9,206 bases of DNA from NCBI GenBank assembly GCA_029937655.1, contig JAPYPK010000057.1, forward strand, positions 1 through 9,206, in the 5' to 3' direction. The translations under genes were made by a program, and so were the position numbers. Origin of the DNA: Nitrospinaceae bacterium. GTDB lineage: Bacteria > Nitrospinota > Nitrospinia > Nitrospinales > VA-1. Shown here one piece after another: positions 1 to 6,354 of this stretch; within the stretch, counting starts at the first letter, position 1, and each line of letters opens with the position of its first letter. The notes below the pieces were generated by a model. The model did not search any database, had not been told where the DNA came from, and was given only the letters and a program-made list of their open reading frames with translations.

Positions 1-772
1 CTAAAGTTACTTCACCTTGAGTGATTGCTGCTGCGGCAAGAAAATAAGATGCACTAGACCAGTCCGCTTCTATCGTGTAGTCCATTGCATGGTAGGTTTG
101 ATCTTCTGGGATATAGAACCGAGAGTGATCCGTGCACTCAACGTCTACCCCAAAGGTTTTCATTATGTCGAGAGTTATGTCAGCATAAGGTTTGGAGGTA
201 AGTTCGCCAATAATATTGATAGTTGTTTTATTTTGAAAATAAGGTGCAGAAAGCAGGATAGACGTTAGGTATTGGCTGCTATTGTTTCCGGCAAGACTAA
301 CTTCTCCTCCTGGAATGCCACCCCCCGGAATTTCCAAAGGAGGACAGCCATTGTTTTTTAAAGATCGAGCGTTGACACCTATTTGATTGAGCGCTTTTAA
401 CAAATCTGAAATGGGTCGTTCCAGCATGCGTTTTTCCCCAGTAAGTTGAGTTGTTCCTGGAGAAAGAGCTGCGAATGTTGTTAAAAAACGCATAGTAGTT
501 CCCGCGAGGCCAATAGAAATTTCGTTGCGTGGACATTGTATGTGTCCACCAGTTCCTGAAACTATGAAGGCGCAATCTTCTTGTTTGACAGGAATACCAA
601 ATTGCTCCAGAGCCATACGCATATATTTTGTGTCGTCGCTAAACAGAGGATTGCGTAAAGTCGAGGTACCTTTAGCAAGGGCCGCTATCAAAAGTGCTCG
701 GTTGGTGTAACTTTTTGAGGCGGGACATTTTACTGTCGCAATAATTTTTTCTGCAGGGGTAATTACTTTCAA
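1..772 (-). CDS. aroA: 3-phosphoshikimate 1-carboxyvinyltransferase (EPSP synthase), partial, C-terminus beyond window edge
   Basis: This enzyme joins phosphoenolpyruvate to shikimate-3-phosphate in the cytoplasm, the sixth step of the shikimate pathway to chorismate. I translated the minus strand from 772 to the edge: 257 codons without a stop, about 60% of a typical 430-residue protein. Family motifs appear in order: SKSYTNRALLIAAL near residue 19 (shikimate-phosphate site Lys/Ser/Arg), LFSDDTKYM near 45, GLAGTTMRFL near 90 (PEP-binding loop), GEKRMLERPISDLL near 115, NNSSQYLTSILLSAP near 164, SKPYADITLDIM near 192 and SSASYFLAAAAI near 240. The start is TTG at 772-770, chosen because GGAGG lies 7 nt upstream and the protein then begins MKVITPAEK, as expected for the family; no in-frame ATG fits. 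The gene is divergent from the 921-1286 gene. Identity is secure; only the C-terminal part is unseen. Confidence 0.96.
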   Translation of the reverse strand, partial: MKVITPAEKIIATVKCPASKSYTNRALLIAALAKGTSTLRNPLFSDDTKYMRMALEQFGIPVKQEDCAFIVSGTGGHIQCPRNEISIGLAGTTMRFLTTFAALSPGTTQLTGEKRMLERPISDLLKALNQIGVNARSLKNNGCPPLEIPGGGIPGGEVSLAGNNSSQYLTSILLSAPYFQNKTTINIIGELTSKPYADITLDIMKTFGVDVECTDHSRFYIPEDQTYHAMDYTIEADWSSASYFLAAAAITQGEVTL

Positions 773-779
773 AAAACAG

Positions 780-784
780 CCTCC
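780..784 (-). promoter_or_regulatory. Shine-Dalgarno site of aroA, deciding a TTG start
   Basis: On the minus strand GGAGG is followed by seven bases (CTGTTTT) and then TTG AAA GTA. The consensus site at ideal spacing is the main reason for assigning the rare TTG start at 772. An ATG just upstream (787-785) opens only a five-codon frame ending in a TGA that overlaps the TTG. Confidence 0.8.
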
Positions 785-802
785 ATGTAGTTTAAACTAT
801 TA

Positions 803-811
803 ACTATAGCA
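803..811 (-). promoter_or_regulatory. Candidate extended -10 promoter element for aroA
   Basis: Read on the minus strand this is TGCTATAGT: a TG extension, one base, then TATAGT (five of six matches to TATAAT). It lies about 30 bp upstream of the aroA TTG start. I see no good -35 hexamer at the usual distance, which extended -10 promoters can tolerate. This is inference from sequence only. Confidence 0.35.
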
Positions 812-871
812 CAATCATAAAACTCCAAAAGATGCTTTGAAAGCGGAAGATATTAGGAATATAGGACTGGC

Positions 872-900
872 TTGTTTCGACAGTTGGGTTTTGCTATCAT
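872..900 (+). promoter_or_regulatory. Candidate sigma70-type promoter for the rightward gene cluster
   Basis: TTGTTT (872-877), a 17-bp spacer and TATCAT (895-900, five of six matches), with a TG one base before the -10 (extended -10 form). Transcription would start near 906-908, leaving a leader of roughly 14 bases before the ATG at 921. The -35 is weak (three of six). Confidence 0.4.
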
Positions 901-920
901 CGCGAAGGTTTACAATGTAA

Positions 921-1286
921 ATGAGTACTGTTAAAGCTTTTTATATTCATGGTTTATCCAGCTTTGTTATGGGTGAGGGCGGATTTAAAAAACAAAAAAA
1001 AACTCTTTGGAGGCGCCTCCATTTATGGTGGTATGGCAAAGAAGAGGCAGAACAAAAACGTCTCAAATCTTTTATTCCACTTACTCTATATACAATTGCA
1101 GTTATTTATGGAGTAATCTATCTTTCCATTCTCAATACGGTTAACCGAGGTAAGGGAATGGATGCGATCAAAACCTGGTACGGTGGTGATCGATCGGAGA
1201 TAGTTAAAGCGCTTGAGGAAGAGAAAGAATATTTAGGGAACAGTTTTAAGAAAATGATTAGAAAAAGAGTCTCTGGAGGACGTTGA
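921..1286 (+). CDS. Hypothetical single-helix membrane protein, very basic N-terminal half
   Basis: A 121-residue protein I do not recognise. Residues 22-50 are rich in Lys, Arg and Trp (KKQKKTLWRRLHLWWYGK at 23-40), and a hydrophobic segment at about 51-72 (FIPLTLYTIAVIYGVIYLSI) looks like one transmembrane helix. The C-terminal tail (about 75-121) is charged, helical in character (KALEEEKEYL) and ends in Lys/Arg-rich KKMIRKRVSGGR. The basic flank before the helix suggests an N-in orientation. ATG 921 sits 12 nt after GAAGG, a mediocre ribosome site; ATG 969 (MGEGGFKK) is an alternative without a better site. The gene follows the candidate promoter at 872-900 and is divergent from aroA. Open frame length, the TM segment and the promoter support a real gene, but no function can be assigned. 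Confidence 0.6.
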   Translation: MSTVKAFYIHGLSSFVMGEGGFKKQKKTLWRRLHLWWYGKEEAEQKRLKSFIPLTLYTIAVIYGVIYLSILNTVNRGKGMDAIKTWYGGDRSEIVKALEEEKEYLGNSFKKMIRKRVSGGR

Positions 1287-1471
1287 TCTAAGCTTAAAAG
1301 GATGTGAGGAAAAGATTGACTAAAAGTGGAGTTGCCGATTTTTTTATAGATTTTATTTGTGCATACTGCAAGGCCGTGTAATGGTTTTTGTGAAACATAA
1401 AAACTATAAAGTTCTTAATACTGTGCTTTACAGGTTGAATTATTTTCCTGCCACGTATGGTGACATATAAG

Positions 1472-2023
1472 ATGAAACGTCTAGTACATATATTCAACAT
1501 GTTTTACCTCCTGGGACTTTCTTTGTGGGTTGGGGGTATGTTTCTGCTCGGAATTTTGGTAGAGATTGTCGTGCGAATCAAGCTTAAAGAACAGCCATTG
1601 CTAGCTAGTAAGGTAATGAATAGTATTATGGATGTGTTTAATATTGAAATTATTTATATTTGCATCGGGTTCATGGTTACCGCCGAAATAATTAAGTTGC
1701 TGGTAGGGAATTTTAGCAGGCTTGAGTTTGACCAACTAGGCGCTACTAAACGCAGATATGTTAAGGAATGTATTCTTGGCGTTATGATTGTGCTGGCAAT
1801 TTATATGGGAAGTTTTCTGCGACCTGAAATGCACGAAGTGGACAAGTTGAAAAAAGCCAACCCAACGGATCAGAAACTACAGATACGTTTCGATCGTTTC
1901 CATTCAAAATTCGTCAATATTTATTCAGTTAACATGATCTTTGGGCTATCGCTTTTCTACATTCATGGCAAGGAGATGACTCGGTTTCGAAAAACCCTTA
2001 ATGAAACTAATGAGTCAAACTGA
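1472..2023 (+). CDS. Four-helix integral membrane protein, DUF4149/TMEM205-like
   Basis: From the ATG at 1472 the protein has 183 residues with four likely membrane helices at about 9-31, 56-77, 99-116 and 147-164. The first carries LGLSLWVGGMFLLG. The loop before the last helix contains RPEMHEVDKLKKAN and then RFDRFHSKFVNIY. A small-residue-rich first helix, a Pro/His motif after helix three and an R-F-D-R-x-H motif before helix four match what I know of DUF4149 (TMEM205-related) proteins; function is unknown. A frame opening five codons earlier (ATG 1457, MVTYKM) is possible, but it has no ribosome site, whereas GGTGA at 1459-1463 stands 8 nt before ATG 1472. It lies 170 bp after the preceding gene and 46 bp before the next, with a hairpin in between. 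Family call is by pattern memory, not by search. Confidence 0.7.
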   Translation: MKRLVHIFNMFYLLGLSLWVGGMFLLGILVEIVVRIKLKEQPLLASKVMNSIMDVFNIEIIYICIGFMVTAEIIKLLVGNFSRLEFDQLGATKRRYVKECILGVMIVLAIYMGSFLRPEMHEVDKLKKANPTDQKLQIRFDRFHSKFVNIYSVNMIFGLSLFYIHGKEMTRFRKTLNETNESN

Positions 2024-2045
2024 TAGGTGAAAAATCTTTCACCTA
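2024..2045. repeat. Perfect 9-bp inverted repeat (hairpin) directly after a stop codon
   Basis: TAGGTGAAA (2024-2032), loop AATC, TTTCACCTA (2037-2045). It begins at the base after the TGA stop of the DUF4149-like gene and ends 24 bases before the ATG of the next gene. No T-run follows on either strand, so it is not a standard intrinsic terminator. It may protect an mRNA end or modulate readthrough; the left arm contains the SD-like AGGTGA, but at 39 bases that is too far from the ATG at 2070 to serve it. Confidence 0.55.
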
Positions 2046-2069
2046 AAGTTAGCTGCTTAACCCGAATCC

Positions 2070-3005
2070 ATGACTGATCGACTATTATTATTTTTTGTAA
2101 TTTTTTTTCTCTCTGTGATCTCTGTAGTATTTGCAGTGCATGCTGAGGAAGAGCATAAAGACGATTTTCTTGGCAGTCTGCAGCAGGCAAGGGCAACCCC
2201 CCTTTTTGTACAATTAGATAATTCATTGATGATTCGTATCCCGGCGGGGACTTTTAAAATGGGATCGAGTTTTGTGGAAAATAAAAGGCACCTGAAGAGG
2301 TGCCGTAAGCACGATAAGTCCTGCGAGTTATGGTGGTTTAATGATGAGTATCCCGACCGACTTATTTTTCTTGATAGCTATTGGCTCGATATATATGAAG
2401 TGACCAATGAAAAGTATCTTGAGTTTGTTTTAGCTACAGGGCATCGTTTTGCTTTAGATCAAACTTGTGAGACAGATAAATGCCGCGATGGCAATTTGTG
2501 GCAGGGGGCATCATTCCCCCCCAGAACCAAACACCAACCAGTGACACAAGTAAGTTGGCACGACGCAGATGCTTTTTGTAGATGGAGGGGTAAACGGCTT
2601 CCCTCAGAAGCGGAATGGGAAAAGGCAGCGCGAGGCCCGAGTGGCAACTTATACCCTTGGGGGGCCGGTTCGCCTAAAAACCGAGCTACTTATGGGAGGA
2701 AATGGCGTGGTGTTTTCACTATGACAGATGTGGGAACGTATTCTCAAGGGACTTCTATCTATGGTGCGCATGATATGGCGGGAAACGTTTGGGAGTGGGT
2801 CGATGATTGGTACGATTTAAAATATTACAATTGGAGGCGTAAAAAAAATCCAAGGGGACCAGCAGAAGGTGACTTTAAAGTGGTTAGGGGTGGTTCCTGG
2901 GTTAATTATCCTGATACTTTACGTAGCTCCTTTCGAAGGTGGAGTCAACCAGAAGTAAGGTTTAACGATACTGGATTCCGATGCGCCAAAGATAACAACT
3001 TATGA
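2070..3005 (+). CDS. Exported FGE-sulfatase/SUMF1-fold protein lacking the catalytic cysteine pair
   Basis: A 311-residue protein with a signal peptide (hydrophobic 4-22, likely cleavage after AVHA at 25), so probably periplasmic or lipid-free secreted. The FGE-sulfatase (SUMF1/PvdO/EgtB C-terminal) domain spans about 53-308: IPAGTFKMGS (57-66), DIYEVTNEKYLEF (107-119), VSWHDADAFCRWRGKRLPSE (161-180), AEWEKAARG (181-189), DMAGNVWEWVDDWY (235-248), RGGSW (273-277) and GFRCA (302-306). After RGGSW, where true formylglycine-generating enzymes have two active-site cysteines, it reads VNYPDTLRSSFRR with none, so sulfatase activation is unlikely. Two inserts carry Cys pairs (78/85 and 133/138) that could form disulfides. 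No DinB domain, so it is not EgtB. The start is fixed by an in-frame TAA just upstream (2058-2060) and by the signal peptide, though no SD is visible. It overlaps the next gene by ATGA. Fold secure; substrate unknown. Confidence 0.9.
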   Translation: MTDRLLLFFVIFFLSVISVVFAVHAEEEHKDDFLGSLQQARATPLFVQLDNSLMIRIPAGTFKMGSSFVENKRHLKRCRKHDKSCELWWFNDEYPDRLIFLDSYWLDIYEVTNEKYLEFVLATGHRFALDQTCETDKCRDGNLWQGASFPPRTKHQPVTQVSWHDADAFCRWRGKRLPSEAEWEKAARGPSGNLYPWGAGSPKNRATYGRKWRGVFTMTDVGTYSQGTSIYGAHDMAGNVWEWVDDWYDLKYYNWRRKKNPRGPAEGDFKVVRGGSWVNYPDTLRSSFRRWSQPEVRFNDTGFRCAKDNNL

Positions 3006-4663
3006 AAACGAAAAGATCTGACGAGCTAACCAAGCAAGAGAAAGAAAACCTTTCTTCGTATCTTTCAGATGTGGATGCGGATGTGTTTGTGATTAGCAAC
3101 CTTAATCCAGAGGTGGTCGGTGCGGCTCTTGCACGCTATAGTCGAGCCCCGACAGGACTTAAGGAGACAGTGGTACGTGAATTTCTTAATCCGGATGGAA
3201 CGCCCAATGAAGTCAAGGGGACCGAGCTCATTGATCGAGTAGTAAATAAATATGGAGATGAGTCCGTAGCAGAGCTTGCTGTTGCTCCTCTTTGCATCGA
3301 AAATGTTTCCAATTTAATGACGAAGATTATTGAAGATTGCAGAATAGGCGGTTCGCCGATTGAGGAGTCTACACGGTACGTTTTATATGATACGAAACGC
3401 AACGAACAGTGGCGATATGTTCGCCCCGAATCCATCATGAAATCCGGGTTAGCTAAGTCATATGTCCAGACGATGGACTTTTTGTTTGAAACGTACGCGG
3501 AATTGGTTGAGCCGATGCAGAACTTTTTTTGCAAAAAGCTTCCAGCGGAGACATTTAAGATCGAAGTGGAACGCGACGGTCTTGTTGCCATGGCCGGATC
3601 TAATGACTTAGACAATGACAAAGAAAAAAGGGCTCATCGCTTAGCCTATGGGTTTACCATACGAAGCGCAGCTTGTGATGTTATTCGCTGCATTCTTCCT
3701 GTTTCTACCAAGGCAAACATGGGACTTGTTGGAAATGGCAGGTTTTATAGTGGGCTAATCACTAAGCTTCTGTCTCAAGAGCTTGATGAAGGCTGGTTGC
3801 TCGCGGAGAATATTCGAAAAGCCTTGGATACGCAGATACCGACTTTTATTAGGCGAGCATCAAAAAATGATTATCTTGCCGAGAATCAAAGCAGGATAAG
3901 AGAGTTTTCCATAGCTTTATTTAAAGATATTCCTATTCAAATGGTCCCAGAGGTTGTTCTAATCAAGGATCGAGTCGAAGACTATAGAATTAACCTCTTG
4001 GCAAACATTATTTTTCCATATGTACAGCATTCGACTATGCAAATCAGAAACATTGTTCGTTCTTTACCAAAAGAAAAACAAAATGAAATTTTATCTACAG
4101 TCATCGGTAAAAGGAGGACTAAAAGAGATCGGTCACCACGCGCTTTTGAGTATGGTTACCCAATAAACTTTGATGTTGTTACGGGATTTGCTGAATATAG
4201 AGATCTGCAAAGACATCGTATGTTGACCCAACAAAGGCAAGACATGAATGTATCACTTGGTTATTCGGTTCCAGAAGAAATTGAAGAAATAGGGCGGGGC
4301 GAAGTTGTCCAGGAATGTTTTGAGCGAGCAGAGTCACTTCATAGTGATTTGATCAAAGCCGGATTGGTCCGTGAAGCTCAATATGCTCCGCTGTTTAACC
4401 ATTTTATTCGATGGAATATGGGGATGAACCTGAGAGAGTTTGGACATCTTACCGAATTGCGATCACAAAAGGCTGGGCACCCAAAATACCGTCGTACTGT
4501 TCAAGTAATGGCGAAGCTATATATGGATCGACACCCTGAAATGGAACCTATTTTACGCTTTGTTGATTATAATGATTATGATCAGGGGATTACTCGTGCT
4601 GAGCAGGAAGCACGGACTGCACGCAAAAGTTTGGCAACCGGTGTGTTTGACGACATGGACTAA
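3002..4663 (+). CDS. thyX: Double-length FAD-dependent thymidylate synthase-like protein (two tandem ThyX-type domains)
   Basis: ThyX makes dTMP from dUMP with methylene-tetrahydrofolate, FAD and NADPH. Usual members have 210-260 residues; this one has 553 and reads as two related domains. Domain 1 (about 28-290) contains RYSRAP (45-50), KYGDESVAEL (83-92, the position of the usual GHTSPFEH) and EESTRY (121-126), the end of the signature RHRxxSxNExSxRY, but no RHR before it. Domain 2 (about 310-535) contains FEYGYPINFDVVTGFAEY (382-399) and RHRMLTQQRQ (404-413), which has RHR but no SxRY. Both domains end in a stretch like the ThyX C-terminal helices: VSTKANMGLVGNGRFYSGLI (234-253) and RWNMGMNLREFGHLTELR (470-487). 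The ATG overlaps the previous stop (ATGA), suggesting translational coupling. The ThyX family is a confident call from motif order; catalytic activity is inference, because each domain lacks half the motif. A regulatory or divergent flavoenzyme role remains possible. Confidence 0.82.
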   Translation: MKTKRSDELTKQEKENLSSYLSDVDADVFVISNLNPEVVGAALARYSRAPTGLKETVVREFLNPDGTPNEVKGTELIDRVVNKYGDESVAELAVAPLCIENVSNLMTKIIEDCRIGGSPIEESTRYVLYDTKRNEQWRYVRPESIMKSGLAKSYVQTMDFLFETYAELVEPMQNFFCKKLPAETFKIEVERDGLVAMAGSNDLDNDKEKRAHRLAYGFTIRSAACDVIRCILPVSTKANMGLVGNGRFYSGLITKLLSQELDEGWLLAENIRKALDTQIPTFIRRASKNDYLAENQSRIREFSIALFKDIPIQMVPEVVLIKDRVEDYRINLLANIIFPYVQHSTMQIRNIVRSLPKEKQNEILSTVIGKRRTKRDRSPRAFEYGYPINFDVVTGFAEYRDLQRHRMLTQQRQDMNVSLGYSVPEEIEEIGRGEVVQECFERAESLHSDLIKAGLVREAQYAPLFNHFIRWNMGMNLREFGHLTELRSQKAGHPKYRRTVQVMAKLYMDRHPEMEPILRFVDYNDYDQGITRAEQEARTARKSLATGVFDDMD

Positions 4664-4689
4664 TATTTTAGTCTCAGGTAGATTTTTTT
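4657..4689 (+). terminator. Weak terminator-like hairpin after the ThyX-like gene
   Basis: GACTAA (4658-4663, containing the stop codon), loop TATT, TTAGTC (4668-4673), extendable by one G-T pair, followed after nine bases by seven T (4683-4689). The stem is short and AT-rich and the T-run is displaced, so termination would be inefficient. The position just before a promoter supports a transcription-unit boundary. Confidence 0.3.
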
Positions 4690-4709
4690 ATCAGATCCAA
4701 TGTTTTTCG

Positions 4710-4737
4710 TTGATATTCGGTTTGGTTTGTTTATTAT
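4710..4737 (+). promoter_or_regulatory. Candidate sigma70-type promoter of pntAB
   Basis: TTGATA (4710-4715, five of six matches to the -35), 16-bp spacer, TATTAT (4732-4737, five of six matches to the -10). Transcription would begin near 4744, giving a leader of about 40 bases before the pntA ATG. The best-scoring promoter by eye in the window; I see no operator repeats around it. Confidence 0.55.
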
Positions 4738-4783
4738 TGCCCTTTATTATTTCAAAATTAACCTTCCATGAAAGTGTGAAGTC

Positions 4784-6343
4784 ATGAAGATTGGCATACC
4801 TAAAGAAATTCACGACGGTGAAAAAAGGGTCGCAACGACACCCGATGTAGCTAAGCAGCTAATCAAATTAGGTTTTGAGGTATTGGTTGAGTCAGGCGCA
4901 GGGGAAGGATCTCATTTTTCTGATACTGCTTATGCCGACGCGGGTGTGAAAGTAGTGGAAGGTGCAAAAAATATTTGGGAAGTCAGTGACATTATATTTA
5001 AAGTGCGACCACCGGAATTCAATTCGAGTCTTAATTCTGAAGAAGTAGATTTATTGCACGAAAAACAGGTGATAATCACTTTTCTTTGGCCGGCTCAGAA
5101 CCCAGACTTACTTAAGAAGCTAGCTGAGAAAAAAGTTACTGCGCTTTCAATGGATAGTGTCCCACGTATTTCCCGCGCTCAAAAGATGGATGCGCTTAGT
5201 TCAATGGCAAATATTGCTGGGTACCGAGCAGTAGTAGAGGCTGCGCAGCACTTTGGTAGATTTTTTACGGGCCAGATTACCGCAGCGGGGAAAATACCAC
5301 CGGCTAAGGTTATGGTTATTGGTGCTGGCGTTGCTGGGCTTGCTGCAATTGGTGCTGCGAAAAGTATGGGAGCTATTGTTCGAGCTTTTGATACCCGACC
5401 CGAAGTTAAAGAACAGGTTGAGAGTATGAATGCAGAGTTTTTAGAGCTCGACTTTGAAGAAGAAGGGGCAGGGACGGGTGGATATGCCAAGGTGATGAGT
5501 AAAGAATTTATTGAAGCAGAGATGGCATTATTCGCGGAACAGGCAAAAGAAGTAGACATTATCATTACCACGGCATTGATTCCAGGAAAGCCCGCCCCAG
5601 AGTTGATCAAAGAAGAAATGGTTATTTCAATGAAAGACGGTAGCGTGATTGTCGATCTCGCTGCAGAGCAGGGAGGTAATTGCAAGTTGTCAGAGGCGGG
5701 TATAGTAAAAAAGGCTCATGGTGTATCAATTATTGGTTATACAGATTTACCCAGTCGCCTTGCTGCTCAGTCCAGTCAGCTTTATGGAACTAATTTGCGC
5801 CATCTTCTAACTGACATGTGTAAGGATAAGGATGGAAATATTACGGTCGATATGGAAGACGAGGTAGTAAGAGGAGCCACAGTCGTCAAAGACGGAGAAG
5901 TAACTTGGCCACCTCCCGCTCCTAAGTTGTCTGCTGCACCTCCCAAGCCAGCGGAAAAGCCAAAAGATGTGAAACCCTCTGAAGTGACCGAAGAAAAACC
6001 CTCTTGGTTAGGACCTCTTGTTACATTCGCGGTTGGAGGGTTTGCTTTGTTAGGTTTGGGATCTGTGGCTCCGGCTTCATTTATGGCTCATTTCACGGTA
6101 TTTGTATTAGCCTGCTTTGTCGGTTACATGGTGATATGGAATGTGACCGCAGCTTTGCATACTCCATTAATGAGTGTAACCAATGCTATCAGTAGTATTA
6201 TCGTTATCGGTGCAATTCTACAGATAAGTTCCGGAGAACGTATGATTGTTTGGATTGCAGGTTTTGCTGTGATGATTACAGCAATTAATATAGTGGGCGG
6301 ATTTGCGGTAACGCGTCGGATGCTCGAAATGTTTCGAAGATAG
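4784..6343 (+). CDS. pntA: Proton-translocating NAD(P)+ transhydrogenase subunit alpha (fused one-chain form)
   Basis: PntA binds NAD(H) and, with PntB, couples hydride transfer from NADH to NADP+ to proton entry across the inner membrane. At 519 residues it matches the fused E. coli form (510), not the split PntAA/PntAB arrangement. The N-terminal cytoplasmic domain I (1-375) starts MKIGIPKEI and holds the RAQ loop (SRAQKMDALSSMANIAGYRA, 130-149), GAGVAG (180-185) of the Rossmann fold with the adenosine-ribose acid in FDTR (D203), TALIPGKPAP (263-272), DLAAEQGGN (291-299) and YTDLPSRL (319-326). A Pro/Ala/Lys-rich linker (376-406) leads to domain II with four membrane helices at about 408-426, 434-453, 464-481 and 487-508, including LHTPLMSVTNAIS (458-470). 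The ATG start aligns with the E. coli start; the ribosome site is weak. The gene is followed by pntB after 11 bases. Confidence 0.97.
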   Translation: MKIGIPKEIHDGEKRVATTPDVAKQLIKLGFEVLVESGAGEGSHFSDTAYADAGVKVVEGAKNIWEVSDIIFKVRPPEFNSSLNSEEVDLLHEKQVIITFLWPAQNPDLLKKLAEKKVTALSMDSVPRISRAQKMDALSSMANIAGYRAVVEAAQHFGRFFTGQITAAGKIPPAKVMVIGAGVAGLAAIGAAKSMGAIVRAFDTRPEVKEQVESMNAEFLELDFEEEGAGTGGYAKVMSKEFIEAEMALFAEQAKEVDIIITTALIPGKPAPELIKEEMVISMKDGSVIVDLAAEQGGNCKLSEAGIVKKAHGVSIIGYTDLPSRLAAQSSQLYGTNLRHLLTDMCKDKDGNITVDMEDEVVRGATVVKDGEVTWPPPAPKLSAAPPKPAEKPKDVKPSEVTEEKPSWLGPLVTFAVGGFALLGLGSVAPASFMAHFTVFVLACFVGYMVIWNVTAALHTPLMSVTNAISSIIVIGAILQISSGERMIVWIAGFAVMITAINIVGGFAVTRRMLEMFRR

Positions 6344-6346
6344 GAG
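6342..6346 (+). promoter_or_regulatory. Shine-Dalgarno site of pntB overlapping the pntA stop
   Basis: AGGAG begins inside the TAG stop codon of pntA (6341-6343) and lies 8 nt before the pntB ATG at 6355. The arrangement suggests that ribosomes finishing pntA help start pntB, keeping the subunits in step. Confidence 0.75.
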
Positions 6347-6354
6347 TTGAAAAA

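Noticed and set aside
297..575. Minus-strand open frame of 92 codons
   Set aside because: It lies out of frame inside aroA, whose motifs run unbroken from 772 to the window edge; the 92-codon product has no recognisable pattern.
17..710. Plus-strand open frames at 17-268 and 525-710
   Set aside because: Both are antisense to the conserved aroA reading frame and look like composition shadows.
1390..1416. A/T inverted repeat (GTTTTT ... AAAAAC)
   Set aside because: Six A/T-rich pairs with a long loop are expected by chance at this base composition.
1294..1500. Minus-strand frame of 68 codons in the 1287-1456 gap
   Set aside because: It overlaps the start of the DUF4149-like gene, and has no domain or signal pattern. 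The gap holds TTGAC at 1316-1320 but no -10 at correct spacing.
3136..3621. Minus-strand frame of 161 codons opposite the ThyX-like gene
   Set aside because: Fully antisense to conserved coding sequence and Ser/Thr-rich in the way typical of reverse-frame shadows.
4560..4787. Plus-strand frame crossing the end of the ThyX-like gene into the pntA leader
   Set aside because: Its first half overlaps conserved ThyX-like coding sequence in another frame and its hydrophobic second half comes from the T-rich promoter region.
5179..5685. Minus-strand frame of 168 codons opposite pntA
   Set aside because: Antisense to one of the best conserved parts of PntA; Ala/Ser/Ile-rich low-complexity product.
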